In this document: one piece after another, positions 6,311-15,214 of the stretch
Numbering within the stretch: position 1 is the first letter of the stretch
Layout: each line of letters begins with the position of its first letter
Assembly: GCA_964398985.1 (NCBI GenBank)
Contig: CAYNOS010000022.1
Coordinates: 1 to 40,418, forward strand
Length of the DNA: 40,418 nucleotides
Direction: 5' to 3'
DNA from: CAYMRL01 sp964398985
GTDB taxonomy: Bacteria; Deinococcota; Deinococci; Deinococcales; Trueperaceae
Notes under the pieces: model-generated
The model's input: only the letters and a program-made list of their open reading frames with translations
What the model was told of the DNA's origin: nothing
Databases searched by the model: none
Program-made: the position numbers and the translations under genes

Positions 6311-8605
6311 CTACGAAGCCAGCGGCGCGACCGCTCGTCGCCGCGCCGCGCTCAGCAGCGCAGCCGCGGTCTGCGCGGCTCCGGCCTTGTCGAGGAACTG
6401 GTTGCCGTTACCGCACTTGGGCGACAGGACGCAGCGCGGGCAGCCGCTGGCGCACGGACACTTGGTCAGCAACTCGTGTGCCGCCGCCAGCCAGTCCTCG
6501 AACACCGCAGCCCCGGCGCGCGCGTAGCCGACGCCGCCCGGGTAGCCGTCGTAGATGAACACGCGGCTGCCGCCGCTGGCCGGGTAGTGGGGGTACGAGA
6601 CGCCGCCGACGTCGGCGCGCTCGCACAGCACGAACGCCGGCAGCAGCTGAATCAAGGTGTGCTCGAGCGCGTGCAGCGAAGCCGCCAAGGCGTTCTGGCC
6701 CGGAACCCCTGCCAGGCCGTCGACGTCGAACCACAACGCCTCGGTGAGGTAGCTGAGCTCGGGGAGGTCGAGATGCCTCTCGTCGATGACCGCTTCCGAG
6801 AAGGGCCGCTTCAGCACGTAGCCAGTGACGGTGTGCCTGACGGCCACCCGCCCGACATGCGGGCCGAAGCCGTGGGCGAGAAACGCAGAGCCTGGTTCCG
6901 GCGCTGAGGGATTCGCACCGCCGCCCACGATCTCGATGTCGGTCTCGGAGCGCGGCTGGGTGTAGAAGTCGCCGATGTGTGGCAAGAGCCGAGCGATCCC
7001 CTTGTCGAGGTCGAGCGACGCCACCAGCAGCGATTCGCCCTGATGCAGGTAGACGGCGCCCGGATGGAGATCGCGCAGCGCGGTCGCGAGGTCGGCGGTG
7101 CCCAACGAGCGGCCCATCCCGTCCTTGAGCCGGATCAGCTTGCCGCCCGTCCCTCTGACGCTGAGACGCCTGTGCGGGTAGCGGCCGAGGTGACGCCAGG
7201 TGCCGAAGCGCTCGCTGAGCCCGGGCACCTTGGCGAGTTCCAGCCACGGCGCCCACCATCCCTCCTCGCTACGCAGCGGCGACTCGGCAGCCGCGCAGGC
7301 GACGTGAAGCGGGTGCAGTTCGCTGTTGAACGGATCGGCGACGGCGCTTTCGACTGGGCCGTCGATGAGCGCGTCGGGGTCGTGCAGGTAGTACTCGTCC
7401 AAGGGGTCGGCGCCAGGGATCAGCAGCGTCAAGGAGCGCTCGCCGCCGCGACCCGCGCGACCGGACCGCTGCCACATCGCCATCTTGGAGCCCGGGTAGC
7501 CCGCCATCACGACGGCGTCGACGCCTCCGATATCCATTCCCAGCTCGAGCGCGCTGGTGGCCGTCAGCACGCGGATGTCGCCGTTGCGAAAGCCCGCCTC
7601 GATGAGGCGTCGGTCGGCGGCCGTGTAGCCGGCACGGTAGCTCTGCACGCTGGCGGCCGCCTCGCCTCCCAGGATGTCGGCGGTGTAGCGCCGTATGAGC
7701 TCGGCGGACTTGCGGGAATTGCAGAACACCAGGGTCTTGACGCCGCGCCGAGCGAGTGCCGCGGCGAGGCGCGCGGCCTCCGAGTTCGTGCTGCGACGAC
7801 GTCCCGTGCCTTCGACCAGGGGCGGCCGCCACATCACGAACTCGCGCGGCCCGCTGGGTGCCTCGTCGAAGTCGATGACGGTGGCCTCGCGGCCGCTGAG
7901 TCGACCGGCGTGCTCGCCGGGGTTGCCGATGGTGGCGCTGGCCGCGATCACCTGCACCTCGGCGCCGTAGCGGGAAGCCACGCGCAGCAGGCGCCTGACG
8001 ATGTTGGCCACGTGGGTGCCCAGCACCCCGCGGTAGGCGTGAAGCTCGTCGAGCACCAGGAAGCGCAAGCGCGACAGCAGGCCGCCCCACCGTTCGTGGT
8101 GCGGCAGGATGCCGTAGTGAAGCATGTCGGGGTTCGTCAGCAGCACCGACGAGCCCTCCCTGATCCCGGGCCGGTCCTCGGGGGCCGTGTCGCCATCGAA
8201 GCTCGCCACCAAGCCCGTCCCCCGCTCCCCCAGCAGAGTGGTCGCCAAGGCCTCCAGCCGCCCTGCCTGATCGTGCGCCAAGGCCTTGGTGGGATACAGC
8301 AGGAGGCTCGCCCCGCCCGTGCCGGCGGCCTCGAGCACCGGCACCTGGAAGACCAGCGACTTCCCGGAGGCGGTCGGGGTGGCCATCACGACGTCCGCCC
8401 CCGCCGCCAGCGCCTCGAAGGCCGCCGCCTGATGGCTGTACGGTCGCACCGCCAAGCGCTCGAGCTCGGCAGCGTACGGCCCCAGGTAGTCGCTCACCGG
8501 CTGCGGCTTGCGAGGTGGGAAGAAGTGGTATGCCGCCACCTCCCCCGAGTAGTCGTCGAGGCCGGTCAGGAGCGCGTGGAAGCTGCCTTCGATGCTGTGC
8601 TTCAC
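6311..8605 (-). CDS. mrfA: MrfA/YprA-type DEAD/DEAH-box helicase with DUF1998 domain
   Basis: MrfA of Bacillus subtilis is a 3'-5' helicase needed for excision repair of mitomycin C damage. The 764-residue product has a P-loop TPTASGKS (76-83), motif II DELH (about 184), motif III SATIGNP, motif VI QRSGRAGRGG, and a long C-terminal DUF1998 region. It ends in the four-cysteine zinc block CPCASGCPRCVLSPKCGN (about 714-731). The reading frame stays open to 9064, but sequence beyond 8605 runs through the divergent glycosyltransferase gene and its control region. I therefore place the start at GTG 8605, where helicase sequence begins and a -10-like TACGCT lies 8 nt upstream. It heads a likely three-gene unit with the two genes 3' of it. 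Confidence 0.92.
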   Translation of the reverse strand: MKHSIEGSFHALLTGLDDYSGEVAAYHFFPPRKPQPVSDYLGPYAAELERLAVRPYSHQAAAFEALAAGADVVMATPTASGKSLVFQVPVLEAAGTGGASLLLYPTKALAHDQAGRLEALATTLLGERGTGLVASFDGDTAPEDRPGIREGSSVLLTNPDMLHYGILPHHERWGGLLSRLRFLVLDELHAYRGVLGTHVANIVRRLLRVASRYGAEVQVIAASATIGNPGEHAGRLSGREATVIDFDEAPSGPREFVMWRPPLVEGTGRRRSTNSEAARLAAALARRGVKTLVFCNSRKSAELIRRYTADILGGEAAASVQSYRAGYTAADRRLIEAGFRNGDIRVLTATSALELGMDIGGVDAVVMAGYPGSKMAMWQRSGRAGRGGERSLTLLIPGADPLDEYYLHDPDALIDGPVESAVADPFNSELHPLHVACAAAESPLRSEEGWWAPWLELAKVPGLSERFGTWRHLGRYPHRRLSVRGTGGKLIRLKDGMGRSLGTADLATALRDLHPGAVYLHQGESLLVASLDLDKGIARLLPHIGDFYTQPRSETDIEIVGGGANPSAPEPGSAFLAHGFGPHVGRVAVRHTVTGYVLKRPFSEAVIDERHLDLPELSYLTEALWFDVDGLAGVPGQNALAASLHALEHTLIQLLPAFVLCERADVGGVSYPHYPASGGSRVFIYDGYPGGVGYARAGAAVFEDWLAAAHELLTKCPCASGCPRCVLSPKCGNGNQFLDKAGAAQTAAALLSAARRRAVAPLAS

Positions 8606-8613
8606 CGTCAGGA

Positions 8614-8619
8614 AGCGTA
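8614..8619 (-). promoter_or_regulatory. Candidate -10 box TACGCT, leaderless start of mrfA
   Basis: TACGCT on the minus strand is 8 nt before GTG 8605. There is no Shine-Dalgarno in between, and no clear -35 is seen. A second TAnnnT (TAGACT, 8634-8639, plus strand) may serve the divergent glycosyltransferase gene, whose ATG is 41 nt further on. Confidence 0.35.
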
Positions 8620-8680
8620 CCGCGCTCGATGATAGACTCCGGTTCGCTGCCGCTGGCCGGCAGCCGCACCTGGTCGCTTG

Positions 8681-9913
8681 ATGGATGCTCTCTTCGTAAC
8701 CGTACTGTTGTGCCTGGCGGTGCCGCTCGTGTCGCTGCAGTTGCTGGTGATCCTGGGCATGGCGCCGCGGCGCGCGTCCGCTCAGGCCGTCGCCACCAGG
8801 AGCGGACCGACCGGAGCGGCCGCGCCTTCGATCAGCGTCGTCGTGCCGGCGCACGACGAGGCGCTGCGCCTGCCGGCGACGCTCGCGTCGCTCGCGGCAG
8901 TGCGCTACCCGGGCGATCACGAGTTCGTGATCGTTGACGACCGCTCCACGGATGGCACCTCCGAAGTGATCGACGCCTTCGCCGCGCGCGACCCGCGCTT
9001 CAGGCGCGTCAGCGTGACGGCGCCAGACCGCCGCTACGCTCCCAAGGTCAACGCCGTGATGCACGGCCTGAGGGCAGCGCGCGGCGAGCTGATCGCCACG
9101 ACCGACGCCGACTGCCGCGTGCCGGAAAGCTGGCTGAGCGCACTGGCGGCGGAGTTCTCACCCGCGGTCGGGATGGTGAGCGGCTACGTCGAGATCGATC
9201 TCGAGGACGACGAGCGCCTGCCGTGGTGGCGCCTGATAGAGGCCGCTGACTGGTTCTCGTTGATGCTCACCTCACGGTCGCTGCTGCGTTTCGGGTTCAC
9301 GTTCGCATCCAGCGCCAACAACCAGGCGTACCGGCGGGGCGCTTTCGATGCCGCCAGCGGCTTCGGAGCCAGCGCCCGCGCGCCGAGCGCCGACGAGGAC
9401 CTGCTCGCTCAACGGCTGGGACGCCTCCCCGGTTACCGCGTCGTCTTCTCGGAGGCGCCGGGGCTGCGGGTAGCGACCCGCTCGGTGCGCCAGCCTCTCG
9501 CGTTCTTGCGGCAACGCGCGCGCTGGGTCTCGCGCTATCGGCACGTGGTCCACTACCAGCCCGGCTTCATCGCAGGGCTCGCGGTTCTCGGTTTCGAAAG
9601 CATCGCGCTGTGCCTGGCGGTCCTCGCGTTGCCGCTGCTGGGCGCCATGACGCCAGTCGTCCTAGGCGTCTACGCCGCGCAGGTGGCGGTTCACGCCATC
9701 GGCATGAACATCGGCGCCAGGCAGCTCGGGCGACCCCGCCTGGGAGGCTGGGTCGCGCTGGCGTGGGCGCTCTTGCACCCGTGGATCATCGCGACGGCCG
9801 TCGTGTGGTCGGCCGTGGCCCCCAACGACTGGCGCGCTGGTGCGGTCGGCTACCGGCGGACGGTGTTCAGGCGCCGCTGGCGTCTGCTGCTCCGGGCGGT
9901 GGTGCCAAGGTGA
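8681..9913 (+). CDS. Membrane-anchored family 2 glycosyltransferase
   Basis: The 410-residue protein has an N-terminal membrane helix (about 5-27), a GT-A domain and two or three C-terminal membrane helices (about 305-375). GT2 motifs are clear: SVVVPAHDE, VDDRSTDGT, the DxD-type TTDADCRVP, the general-base region PSADEDLLAQRLG, and QRARW (QxxRW). This architecture is that of enzymes that glycosylate a lipid or extend a polysaccharide at the cytoplasmic face of the membrane. It lies 40 nt before sqdB on the same strand, which hints at a role in the same glycolipid pathway. Donor and acceptor cannot be read from sequence. ATG 8681 is preferred over TTG 8678; no Shine-Dalgarno is evident. Confidence 0.85.
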   Translation: MDALFVTVLLCLAVPLVSLQLLVILGMAPRRASAQAVATRSGPTGAAAPSISVVVPAHDEALRLPATLASLAAVRYPGDHEFVIVDDRSTDGTSEVIDAFAARDPRFRRVSVTAPDRRYAPKVNAVMHGLRAARGELIATTDADCRVPESWLSALAAEFSPAVGMVSGYVEIDLEDDERLPWWRLIEAADWFSLMLTSRSLLRFGFTFASSANNQAYRRGAFDAASGFGASARAPSADEDLLAQRLGRLPGYRVVFSEAPGLRVATRSVRQPLAFLRQRARWVSRYRHVVHYQPGFIAGLAVLGFESIALCLAVLALPLLGAMTPVVLGVYAAQVAVHAIGMNIGARQLGRPRLGGWVALAWALLHPWIIATAVVWSAVAPNDWRAGAVGYRRTVFRRRWRLLLRAVVPR

Positions 9914-9923
9914 ACGGGCGCGA

Positions 9924-9932
9924 TGTTATGGT
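9924..9932 (+). promoter_or_regulatory. Candidate extended -10 promoter (TGT-TATGGT) for sqdB
   Basis: TGTTATGGT fits the TGn-TAnnnT extended -10 form. It is followed by a good Shine-Dalgarno, TGGAGG (9942-9947), 6 nt before ATG 9954. This would give sqdB its own short-leader transcript besides read-through from the glycosyltransferase gene. No -35 is evident. Confidence 0.35.
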
Positions 9933-9953
9933 TGGCGGAATCTGGAGGCGGAA

Positions 9954-11165
9954 ATGAAGGTCTTCATCCTCGGCGGGGACGGTTTCTGCGGCTGGCCGAC
10001 AAGCCTGCACCTGAGCCGCAGCGGTCACGACGTCGTGATCCTCGACAACCTGTCTCGCCGCAACATCGACAACGAGCTGGAGGCCGGCAGCCTCACCCCC
10101 ATCAAGCCGATGGGTGAGCGGCTCGCGGCCTGGCGCGAGGTCTCTGGGCGCGAGATCCGCTTCGAGCGCGTCGACGTCGCTCAGGACTACCCGCGCCTGC
10201 TGCAGTTGATCGTCGAGGAGCGGCCGGACGCCATCGTTCACTTCGCCGAGCAGCGCGCCGCGCCGTACTCGATGAAGTCGAGTTGGCACAAGCGCTACAC
10301 CGTCGATAACAACGTCAACGCCACCAACAACGTGCTGGCTGCGATCGTCGAAAGCGGGTTCGACATCCATCTGGCGCACCTCGGCACCATGGGCGTCTAC
10401 GGTTACGGCACCGCCGGCATGAAGATCCCGGAGGGTTACCTGAAGGTCGAGGTCACCACCGATTCGGGCGAGAAGGTCGAGCAGGAGATGCTCTACCCCG
10501 CCAACCCCGGCAGCATCTACCACATGACCAAGACGCTGGATCAGCTGCTGTTCTTCTACTACGCGAAGAACGACCGCTTGCGCATCACCGACCTGCACCA
10601 AGGCATCGTGTGGGGCACCAACACGCCGGAGACGTCACTGGACGAGCGGCTCGTCAACCGCTTCGACTACGACGGCGATTACGGCACCGTTCTCAACCGG
10701 TTCCTGATGCAAGCAGCGGTCGGCTTCCCTCTGACCGTCCACGGCACCGGCGGCCAAACGCGCGCGTTCATCCACATCCGAGATACCGTCAAATGCGTGC
10801 AGTTGGCCCTCGAGAACCCGCCGCAGCGCGGCGAGCGCGTCAAGATCCTCAACCAGATGACCGAGACCCACCGCGTCCGCGACCTCGCCGAGATGATCGG
10901 CAGGCTGACCGGCAACGAGATCGCCTACGTCACCAACCCCCGCCGGGAGGACGCCGAGAACGAGCTCCACGTGCGCAACGACGCGTTCCTTGGCCTTGGC
11001 CTCGATCCCACCAAGCTGGCCGACGGCCTGCTCGCCGAGGTGACCGAGGTCGCCAAGCGTTACGCCCACCGCGCCGACTTGAGCAAGATCCCCTGCACTA
11101 GCACCTGGACGCGCGAGCAACGGCCGGGCATCCCCGATTCGGTCAAGGCCCTCGAGCACGCCTAG
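9954..11165 (+). CDS. sqdB: UDP-sulfoquinovose synthase SqdB/SQD1
   Basis: SqdB is an NAD-dependent short-chain dehydrogenase that converts UDP-glucose and sulfite to UDP-sulfoquinovose, the head-group donor for sulfolipid (SQDG). The 403-residue product matches SQD1 in length and motifs. It has the nucleotide-binding GGDGFCGWP near the N-terminus, the active-site block AEQRAAPYSM, HLGTMGVYG with the catalytic Thr, and YHMTK supplying the Tyr-x3-Lys pair. Later blocks are DLHQGIVWG and GGQTRAFIHIRDTV. Start and Shine-Dalgarno (TGGAGG) are unambiguous. The SqdX-like gene follows 79 nt downstream, so both dedicated steps of SQDG synthesis are encoded together. The assignment to SQD1 rather than a generic epimerase is firm. 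Confidence 0.94.
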   Translation: MKVFILGGDGFCGWPTSLHLSRSGHDVVILDNLSRRNIDNELEAGSLTPIKPMGERLAAWREVSGREIRFERVDVAQDYPRLLQLIVEERPDAIVHFAEQRAAPYSMKSSWHKRYTVDNNVNATNNVLAAIVESGFDIHLAHLGTMGVYGYGTAGMKIPEGYLKVEVTTDSGEKVEQEMLYPANPGSIYHMTKTLDQLLFFYYAKNDRLRITDLHQGIVWGTNTPETSLDERLVNRFDYDGDYGTVLNRFLMQAAVGFPLTVHGTGGQTRAFIHIRDTVKCVQLALENPPQRGERVKILNQMTETHRVRDLAEMIGRLTGNEIAYVTNPRREDAENELHVRNDAFLGLGLDPTKLADGLLAEVTEVAKRYAHRADLSKIPCTSTWTREQRPGIPDSVKALEHA

Positions 11166-11244
11166 CAGCGGTCGACAGCGTGGCGGCGCCCGCTGACGCT
11201 CATGCCGGGCTCGCCAGGGAGCTGCGTGGCACCGTGACCCGCCC

Positions 11245-12390
11245 GTGAAGATCGCCCTGTTCACCGACACGTTCCTGCCCAAGATCGACGGCGTCGTGAC
11301 GAGGGTGATCCGCACGCTCGAACAGCTGGCGGCCCTGGGTCACGAGGTGCTGGTGTTCGCGCCGCATCGACCGCCGGAGAGCTACGCCGGTCACCGGGTC
11401 GTCAGGGTGCCGGCGCTCTCGTTCAAGCCGTGGTACCCGGAGCTCTTCCTGGGCCTGCCGCGGCCGCGCCTGGGACGCGAGTTGGACGCCTTCGATCCCG
11501 ACGTCGTGCACGTGGTCAACCCGGTGGTGCTGGGGTTGTGGGGCACCCTGATGGCCAAGCAGCGCAACTACCCGCTGCTCGCCAGCTACCACACCGACAT
11601 CACGCAGTACGCGCGACACTTGAAGCTCCCGTTTCTGGTCGAGCCGTCGCGCGCGTTCCTGCGCGACGTGCACAACCAGGCGCACGTGAACCTGTGCACC
11701 AGCTCGCCGATGCTGAACTCCGCGAAGGGTCTGGGCATCAAGAGGGTGCGCCTGTGGCCCAAGGCAGTGGACACCGAGCGGTACCAACCGTCGAAGGCCG
11801 ACCCCGCCATGCGCGACCGGCTGTCCGGCGGGAACCCCGAGAAGCCGCTGATGGTCTACGTGGGACGGCTCTCCTACGAGAAGCGCATCGACTGGCTCTA
11901 CGCTCCCATCACCAAACTGAGCGGAGTGCGCTTGGCGCTCGTCGGTTCGGGCCCGGCCGAAGCCGAGCTGAGACGGCGCTTCGCCGGCACCAACACCGTG
12001 TTCACCGGCTACCTGAATGGCGACGAGCTGGCGGCCGCGTACGCCAGCGCCGACGTGTTCGCCTTCCCCTCGGACACCGAGACGCTCGGGTTCGCAGCGA
12101 TGGAGGCGATGGCCAGCGGGGTGCCGGCCGTCGGGGCGAGGGCCGGCGGCGTCCCGGATGTCATCGACGAGGGCGTCAACGGCCTGCTGTTCACGCCCGG
12201 CGACCTCGGCGACCTCACCGCCAAGCTGGGCAGTCTGCTGTTCGATCCCGCCTTGCGCCGACGCCTCGGCGAGAACGCTCGTCAGGAGATGCTCAAACAC
12301 GACTGGCGGGCAGCGACCGAGGCCCTGGTCGGTCACTACCAGAAGGCGATCCAGGTCAAGGAGCGCTTCGACCCGCCCAGCCGCTACTAG
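11245..12390 (+). CDS. sqdX: Family 4 glycosyltransferase, probable sulfoquinovosyltransferase (SqdX/SQD2-like)
   Basis: Next to sqdB this GT-B enzyme most likely moves sulfoquinovose from UDP to diacylglycerol to make SQDG. The 381-residue protein opens with the SqdX-like IALFTDTFLPKIDGVVTR. It then shows WYPELFLGLPRPRLG, DVVHVVNPVVLGLWG, YHTDITQYARH and HNQAHVNLCTSSPM, and in the C-terminal half YVGRLSYEKRIDWL and the EX7E motif TETLGFAAMEAMASG. Related actinobacterial enzymes (MgtA type) transfer mannose or glucuronate to diacylglycerol, so the donor is inferred from the neighbour. It starts at GTG 11245 without a clear Shine-Dalgarno. Its stop lies 18 nt from the convergent btuD. Confidence 0.82.
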   Translation: MKIALFTDTFLPKIDGVVTRVIRTLEQLAALGHEVLVFAPHRPPESYAGHRVVRVPALSFKPWYPELFLGLPRPRLGRELDAFDPDVVHVVNPVVLGLWGTLMAKQRNYPLLASYHTDITQYARHLKLPFLVEPSRAFLRDVHNQAHVNLCTSSPMLNSAKGLGIKRVRLWPKAVDTERYQPSKADPAMRDRLSGGNPEKPLMVYVGRLSYEKRIDWLYAPITKLSGVRLALVGSGPAEAELRRRFAGTNTVFTGYLNGDELAAAYASADVFAFPSDTETLGFAAMEAMASGVPAVGARAGGVPDVIDEGVNGLLFTPGDLGDLTAKLGSLLFDPALRRRLGENARQEMLKHDWRAATEALVGHYQKAIQVKERFDPPSRY

Positions 12391-12408
12391 CCGAAGCCGC
12401 CACCGACC

Positions 12409-13173
12409 TCACAGCTCGAGGACCACCAGTGGACGGCCCGCGCGCCGCTCGACGCTCACCGGCGTCTGGTAAACGGAGCTCAGCAACTCGGCCGTCAGGA
12501 CCTCCTCGGCGGTGCCGTTGGCCACCACCTGCCCGGCGCTCAGCAGCACCAGCCGGTCACACACCCGGGCCGCCAGGTTGAGGTCGTGCAGGACGGCCAG
12601 CGCGCCTCCGCCGGCAGCGACGTGAGCGCGCGCCAGGCGCACCACCTCGACCTGGAACCGCAGGTCGAGGTGGTTCGTCGGCTCGTCCAACAACAGGTAG
12701 TCGCTCTCCTGCGCCAGCGCCCGGGCGAGCGCCACACGCTGCCTCTCACCGCCGGAGAGACTGCCGATCCGCCGTCCCAGCAGGTCGCTCAGACCGGTGA
12801 TCCGCGCGGCGCGCTCGACGGCTTCGGCGTCACGCGCGCCAAACGTCCCGAACAGGCCGAGGTGCGGGGTGCGCCCCATCGCGATGACCTCGAGCGCCGT
12901 GAAGCCGGCCGGCAGGGTCGGGCTCTGCGCCACCACGGCGACCTGCCTGGCCAGCTCGAAGCGGTTGAAGGTGCTCAGCTCGCGACCGTCGAGCGAGACG
13001 TTCCCTGCGAGCGGCCGCAGTTGGCGCGTCAGCAGCTTGAGCATCGTGCTCTTCCCCGCGCCGTTCGGACCGACCACGCCCAGGATCTCACCGCCGGCGA
13101 CGCTGAGGTCGACGCCGGCCAGCACCCGGCGGGTGCCGTAGCCGGCGTTGACGCCGGCGAGGACAAGACTCAT
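12409..13173 (-). CDS. btuD: Cobalamin ABC transporter ATPase BtuD
   Basis: This ATPase of the FecCD/BtuCD class drives uptake of vitamin B12 or a related corrinoid across the inner membrane. The 254-residue product shows Walker A GPNGAGKST (35-43), the Q-loop region VAVVAQSPTLPAG, signature LSGGERQRVALARAL, Walker B YLLLDEPTNHLDLR and the H-loop LAVLHDLNLA. ATG 13173 overlaps the btuC stop by four bases (ATGA), so translation is coupled. Sequence alone would allow a siderophore substrate; the cobalamin riboswitch upstream of the operon decides for B12. Confidence 0.92.
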   Translation of the reverse strand: MSLVLAGVNAGYGTRRVLAGVDLSVAGGEILGVVGPNGAGKSTMLKLLTRQLRPLAGNVSLDGRELSTFNRFELARQVAVVAQSPTLPAGFTALEVIAMGRTPHLGLFGTFGARDAEAVERAARITGLSDLLGRRIGSLSGGERQRVALARALAQESDYLLLDEPTNHLDLRFQVEVVRLARAHVAAGGGALAVLHDLNLAARVCDRLVLLSAGQVVANGTAEEVLTAELLSSVYQTPVSVERRAGRPLVVLEL

Positions 13174-14174
13174 GTGCCGCCGCCGGGTCTGCGCAGCAGC
13201 ACCAGGAAGAACGGGCCGCCGACCAATGCCGTCACGATCCCCACGGGGAACTCGAGAGGCGACAGCAAGCCGCGGGCGAGGAGGTCGGCAAGCACCATGA
13301 ACACCGCGCCCCACAACGGTCCCAACGTCAACAGCCCGAGGTGGGCGGGACCGAACAGCAGCCGCACGGCGTGAGGCGTTATCAGCCCAACGAAGCCGAT
13401 GACGCCCGCGAGGCTCACCGCGACGGCCGTCAGCAGCGTCGCCAGCGCCAACAGAGCGAGCTTCAGCGCTTCGACCGGCACGCCGAGCTGCGCGGCCTCC
13501 TCCTCTCCCAACTGCAGCACATCGAGGAGGCGGGCGGCAGGCAGCGTCAATGCGACAACCAGCGCCAAGACGGCGAGCATCAGGCCGACATCGGCCCACG
13601 ACGTGAGGGCGAAGCCCCCGAGCAGGCGCGCGAGGATGGCCGCGGTCTGCTCGCTGCCGACCAGCAGCAGGAACGACGTGGCAGCACTCAGCATCGAACC
13701 GATGACGACCCCGGCGAGGATCAGCCGCACCGTCGGCAACGAAGCGCCGTGCCGGGCCACGACCATCACCAGCAGCATCGTGGCGACGGCGCACAGGAAC
13801 GCCAGCAACGGCTCCCCGAACCCGGCAAGCAGCCCCGTGCCGGCACCCAGCACCGCCACGGCCGTGACTCCCAGGGCGGCGCCCGAGGCGGTGCCGAGCA
13901 GGTAGGGATCGGCCAGGGGATTGCGGAACAGGCCTTGGTAGAGCGCGCCGGCCGAAGCCAGCGCCGCCCCCGTCAGCGCCGCCAACAGCACGCGCGGCAG
14001 GCGCATGCCCCACACGATCGTGTCGAGCGGACCGGCCAGTTCGCCCATCACCCCGCGCCGGATGGCGCCGAGGACGTCGCCGAGCGGCACCGCCACGCTG
14101 CCGCTGGCTATCGCCAACACCAAGACGATCAGCAGCAGGGCGGCCGACGCGAGCAGCGCCGGGACGAGCCGCAT
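13170..14174 (-). CDS. btuC: Cobalamin ABC transporter permease BtuC
   Basis: This is the FecCD-family permease, which as a dimer forms the membrane channel with BtuD. The 334-residue protein has about ten hydrophobic helices and the family blocks RLPRVLLAALTGAALASAGALYQGLFRNPLADPYLLG, read in two parts around 59-95, and LAGVIGFVGLITPHAVRLL (coupling-helix region) near 265-285. The reading frame stays open upstream over the btuF region, but ATG 14174 is the true start. It shares one base with the btuF stop, and family similarity begins there. Confidence 0.92.
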   Translation of the reverse strand: MRLVPALLASAALLLIVLVLAIASGSVAVPLGDVLGAIRRGVMGELAGPLDTIVWGMRLPRVLLAALTGAALASAGALYQGLFRNPLADPYLLGTASGAALGVTAVAVLGAGTGLLAGFGEPLLAFLCAVATMLLVMVVARHGASLPTVRLILAGVVIGSMLSAATSFLLLVGSEQTAAILARLLGGFALTSWADVGLMLAVLALVVALTLPAARLLDVLQLGEEEAAQLGVPVEALKLALLALATLLTAVAVSLAGVIGFVGLITPHAVRLLFGPAHLGLLTLGPLWGAVFMVLADLLARGLLSPLEFPVGIVTALVGGPFFLVLLRRPGGGT

Positions 14175-15103
14175 CAGCGCCAGAGACCGGGATGCAGCAG
14201 CCGCGCGAGCAGCTCGATGGCCTCGCCGAGGCGCGGCCCGGCACGGCTCAGCATGTCGACCTCGTGGGGCGCGAGCTCGAAGACGCGGCCGTTTGCCACG
14301 GCCGCGATCCCGGCCCACCCGGGCCGCGCGGCCACCGCGGCGGCCGAGACGCCGAACGGGCCGTCGAGCAGCACGATCACCTCGGGGTCGCTGGCGACCA
14401 GGTACTCGGGATCGACCTGCGGGAAGGGCCCCAGATCGCTCGGGAGCACGTTGTCGCCGCCGGCGATGGTCAAGAGCTCGTCGAGGTAGGAGCCGCGTCC
14501 GGCACCGTAGGGGGTGGCGTCGATCTCCAGGAACACCTGCGGCCGCGCAGCGCCGGCGACGGTCTCCGACACGGCGGCCACGGCGTCCTCCAGCTCCTCG
14601 ACCAGGACCGCGGCAGCCTCTGGGGTGCCCAGCAAGTCGCCGAGCAGCGCCACGAACGCCAGGGTCTCTGCCAGGGTCTGCGGGGTGCCCGCGTACACCG
14701 GAATGCCCAGAAGCGTCAACGCCTGCTGCAGCGAGCTGTACTCGTCCACCAGCACCAGGTCGGGCGCGAGGGCGATGACCGCCTCGAGGTTGGGTTCGAA
14801 GGCGGTGCCGAGCGTGGCGCGGTCGGCGACCTCGGGAGGCCAGTTGCTGTGCAGGTCGACACCGACCAGGCGCTCGCAGGCCATCAGCGCGCACACGGTC
14901 TCGGTGTGGCTGGGCGCCATCGTCACGATGCGCAGCGGCATGGCGTCCAGCGTCACCTCGAAGCCGAGGTCGTCGACGACGGTCACCGGGTAGGCCGGCG
15001 CGTCGCCGGGGGGCTCCTGCGCGAAGCTCGTCGCCGCCGCGACGCAGCTCAGCAGAGCGAGCAGCATGCGCGGTGCGATGACGGACGTGGTTGAAGATGA
15101 CAT
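14174..15103 (-). CDS. btuF: Cobalamin-binding periplasmic protein BtuF
   Basis: This is the substrate-binding component of the transporter. The 309-residue precursor has a signal peptide with hydrophobic core MLLALLSCVAAATSFA, probably cleaved near residue 28. The class III binding-protein fold follows: RIVTMAPSHTETVCALMACERLVGVD, LEAVIALAPDLVLVDEYSS, a long backbone helix about 150-180, and DPEVIVLLDGPF in the second lobe. No lipobox is present, so it is probably soluble in the periplasm. ATG 15103 has a GAGGAGG Shine-Dalgarno that lies within a hairpin, and the gene is preceded by a cobalamin riboswitch. It is the first gene of btuF-btuC-btuD. Confidence 0.9.
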   Translation of the reverse strand: MSSSTTSVIAPRMLLALLSCVAAATSFAQEPPGDAPAYPVTVVDDLGFEVTLDAMPLRIVTMAPSHTETVCALMACERLVGVDLHSNWPPEVADRATLGTAFEPNLEAVIALAPDLVLVDEYSSLQQALTLLGIPVYAGTPQTLAETLAFVALLGDLLGTPEAAAVLVEELEDAVAAVSETVAGAARPQVFLEIDATPYGAGRGSYLDELLTIAGGDNVLPSDLGPFPQVDPEYLVASDPEVIVLLDGPFGVSAAAVAARPGWAGIAAVANGRVFELAPHEVDMLSRAGPRLGEAIELLARLLHPGLWR

Positions 15104-15106
15104 GGG

Positions 15107-15133
15107 GCCTCCTCGGGCGATCGCGAGGGAGGC
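15107..15133 (-). promoter_or_regulatory. Hairpin sequestering the btuF ribosome binding site
   Basis: On the minus strand GCCTCCCTCG (15124-15133) pairs with CGAGGAGGC (15107-15115) in nine base pairs with one bulged C and an 8-nt loop. The 3' arm is the Shine-Dalgarno of btuF, 3 nt before its ATG. No U-tract follows. This is what a translational expression platform of the upstream riboswitch would look like. Confidence 0.65.
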
Positions 15134-15214
15134 TCGATTGCAAGGTGGTGCGCAGCGGCGGGTCTCGCAGCTTGCGTGCGCGCCGCCCTGCCTCGTCCTC
15201 GCGAGTGGTGCCGG

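Noticed and set aside
8606..9064. N-terminal extension of the mrfA reading frame
   Set aside because: It is antisense to the divergent family 2 glycosyltransferase gene, is Arg/His-rich like a shadow frame, and has no helicase motifs.
12409..15103. Siderophore (iron) ABC transporter
   Set aside because: The FecCD/BtuCD class is ambiguous, but the upstream cobalamin riboswitch points to B12.
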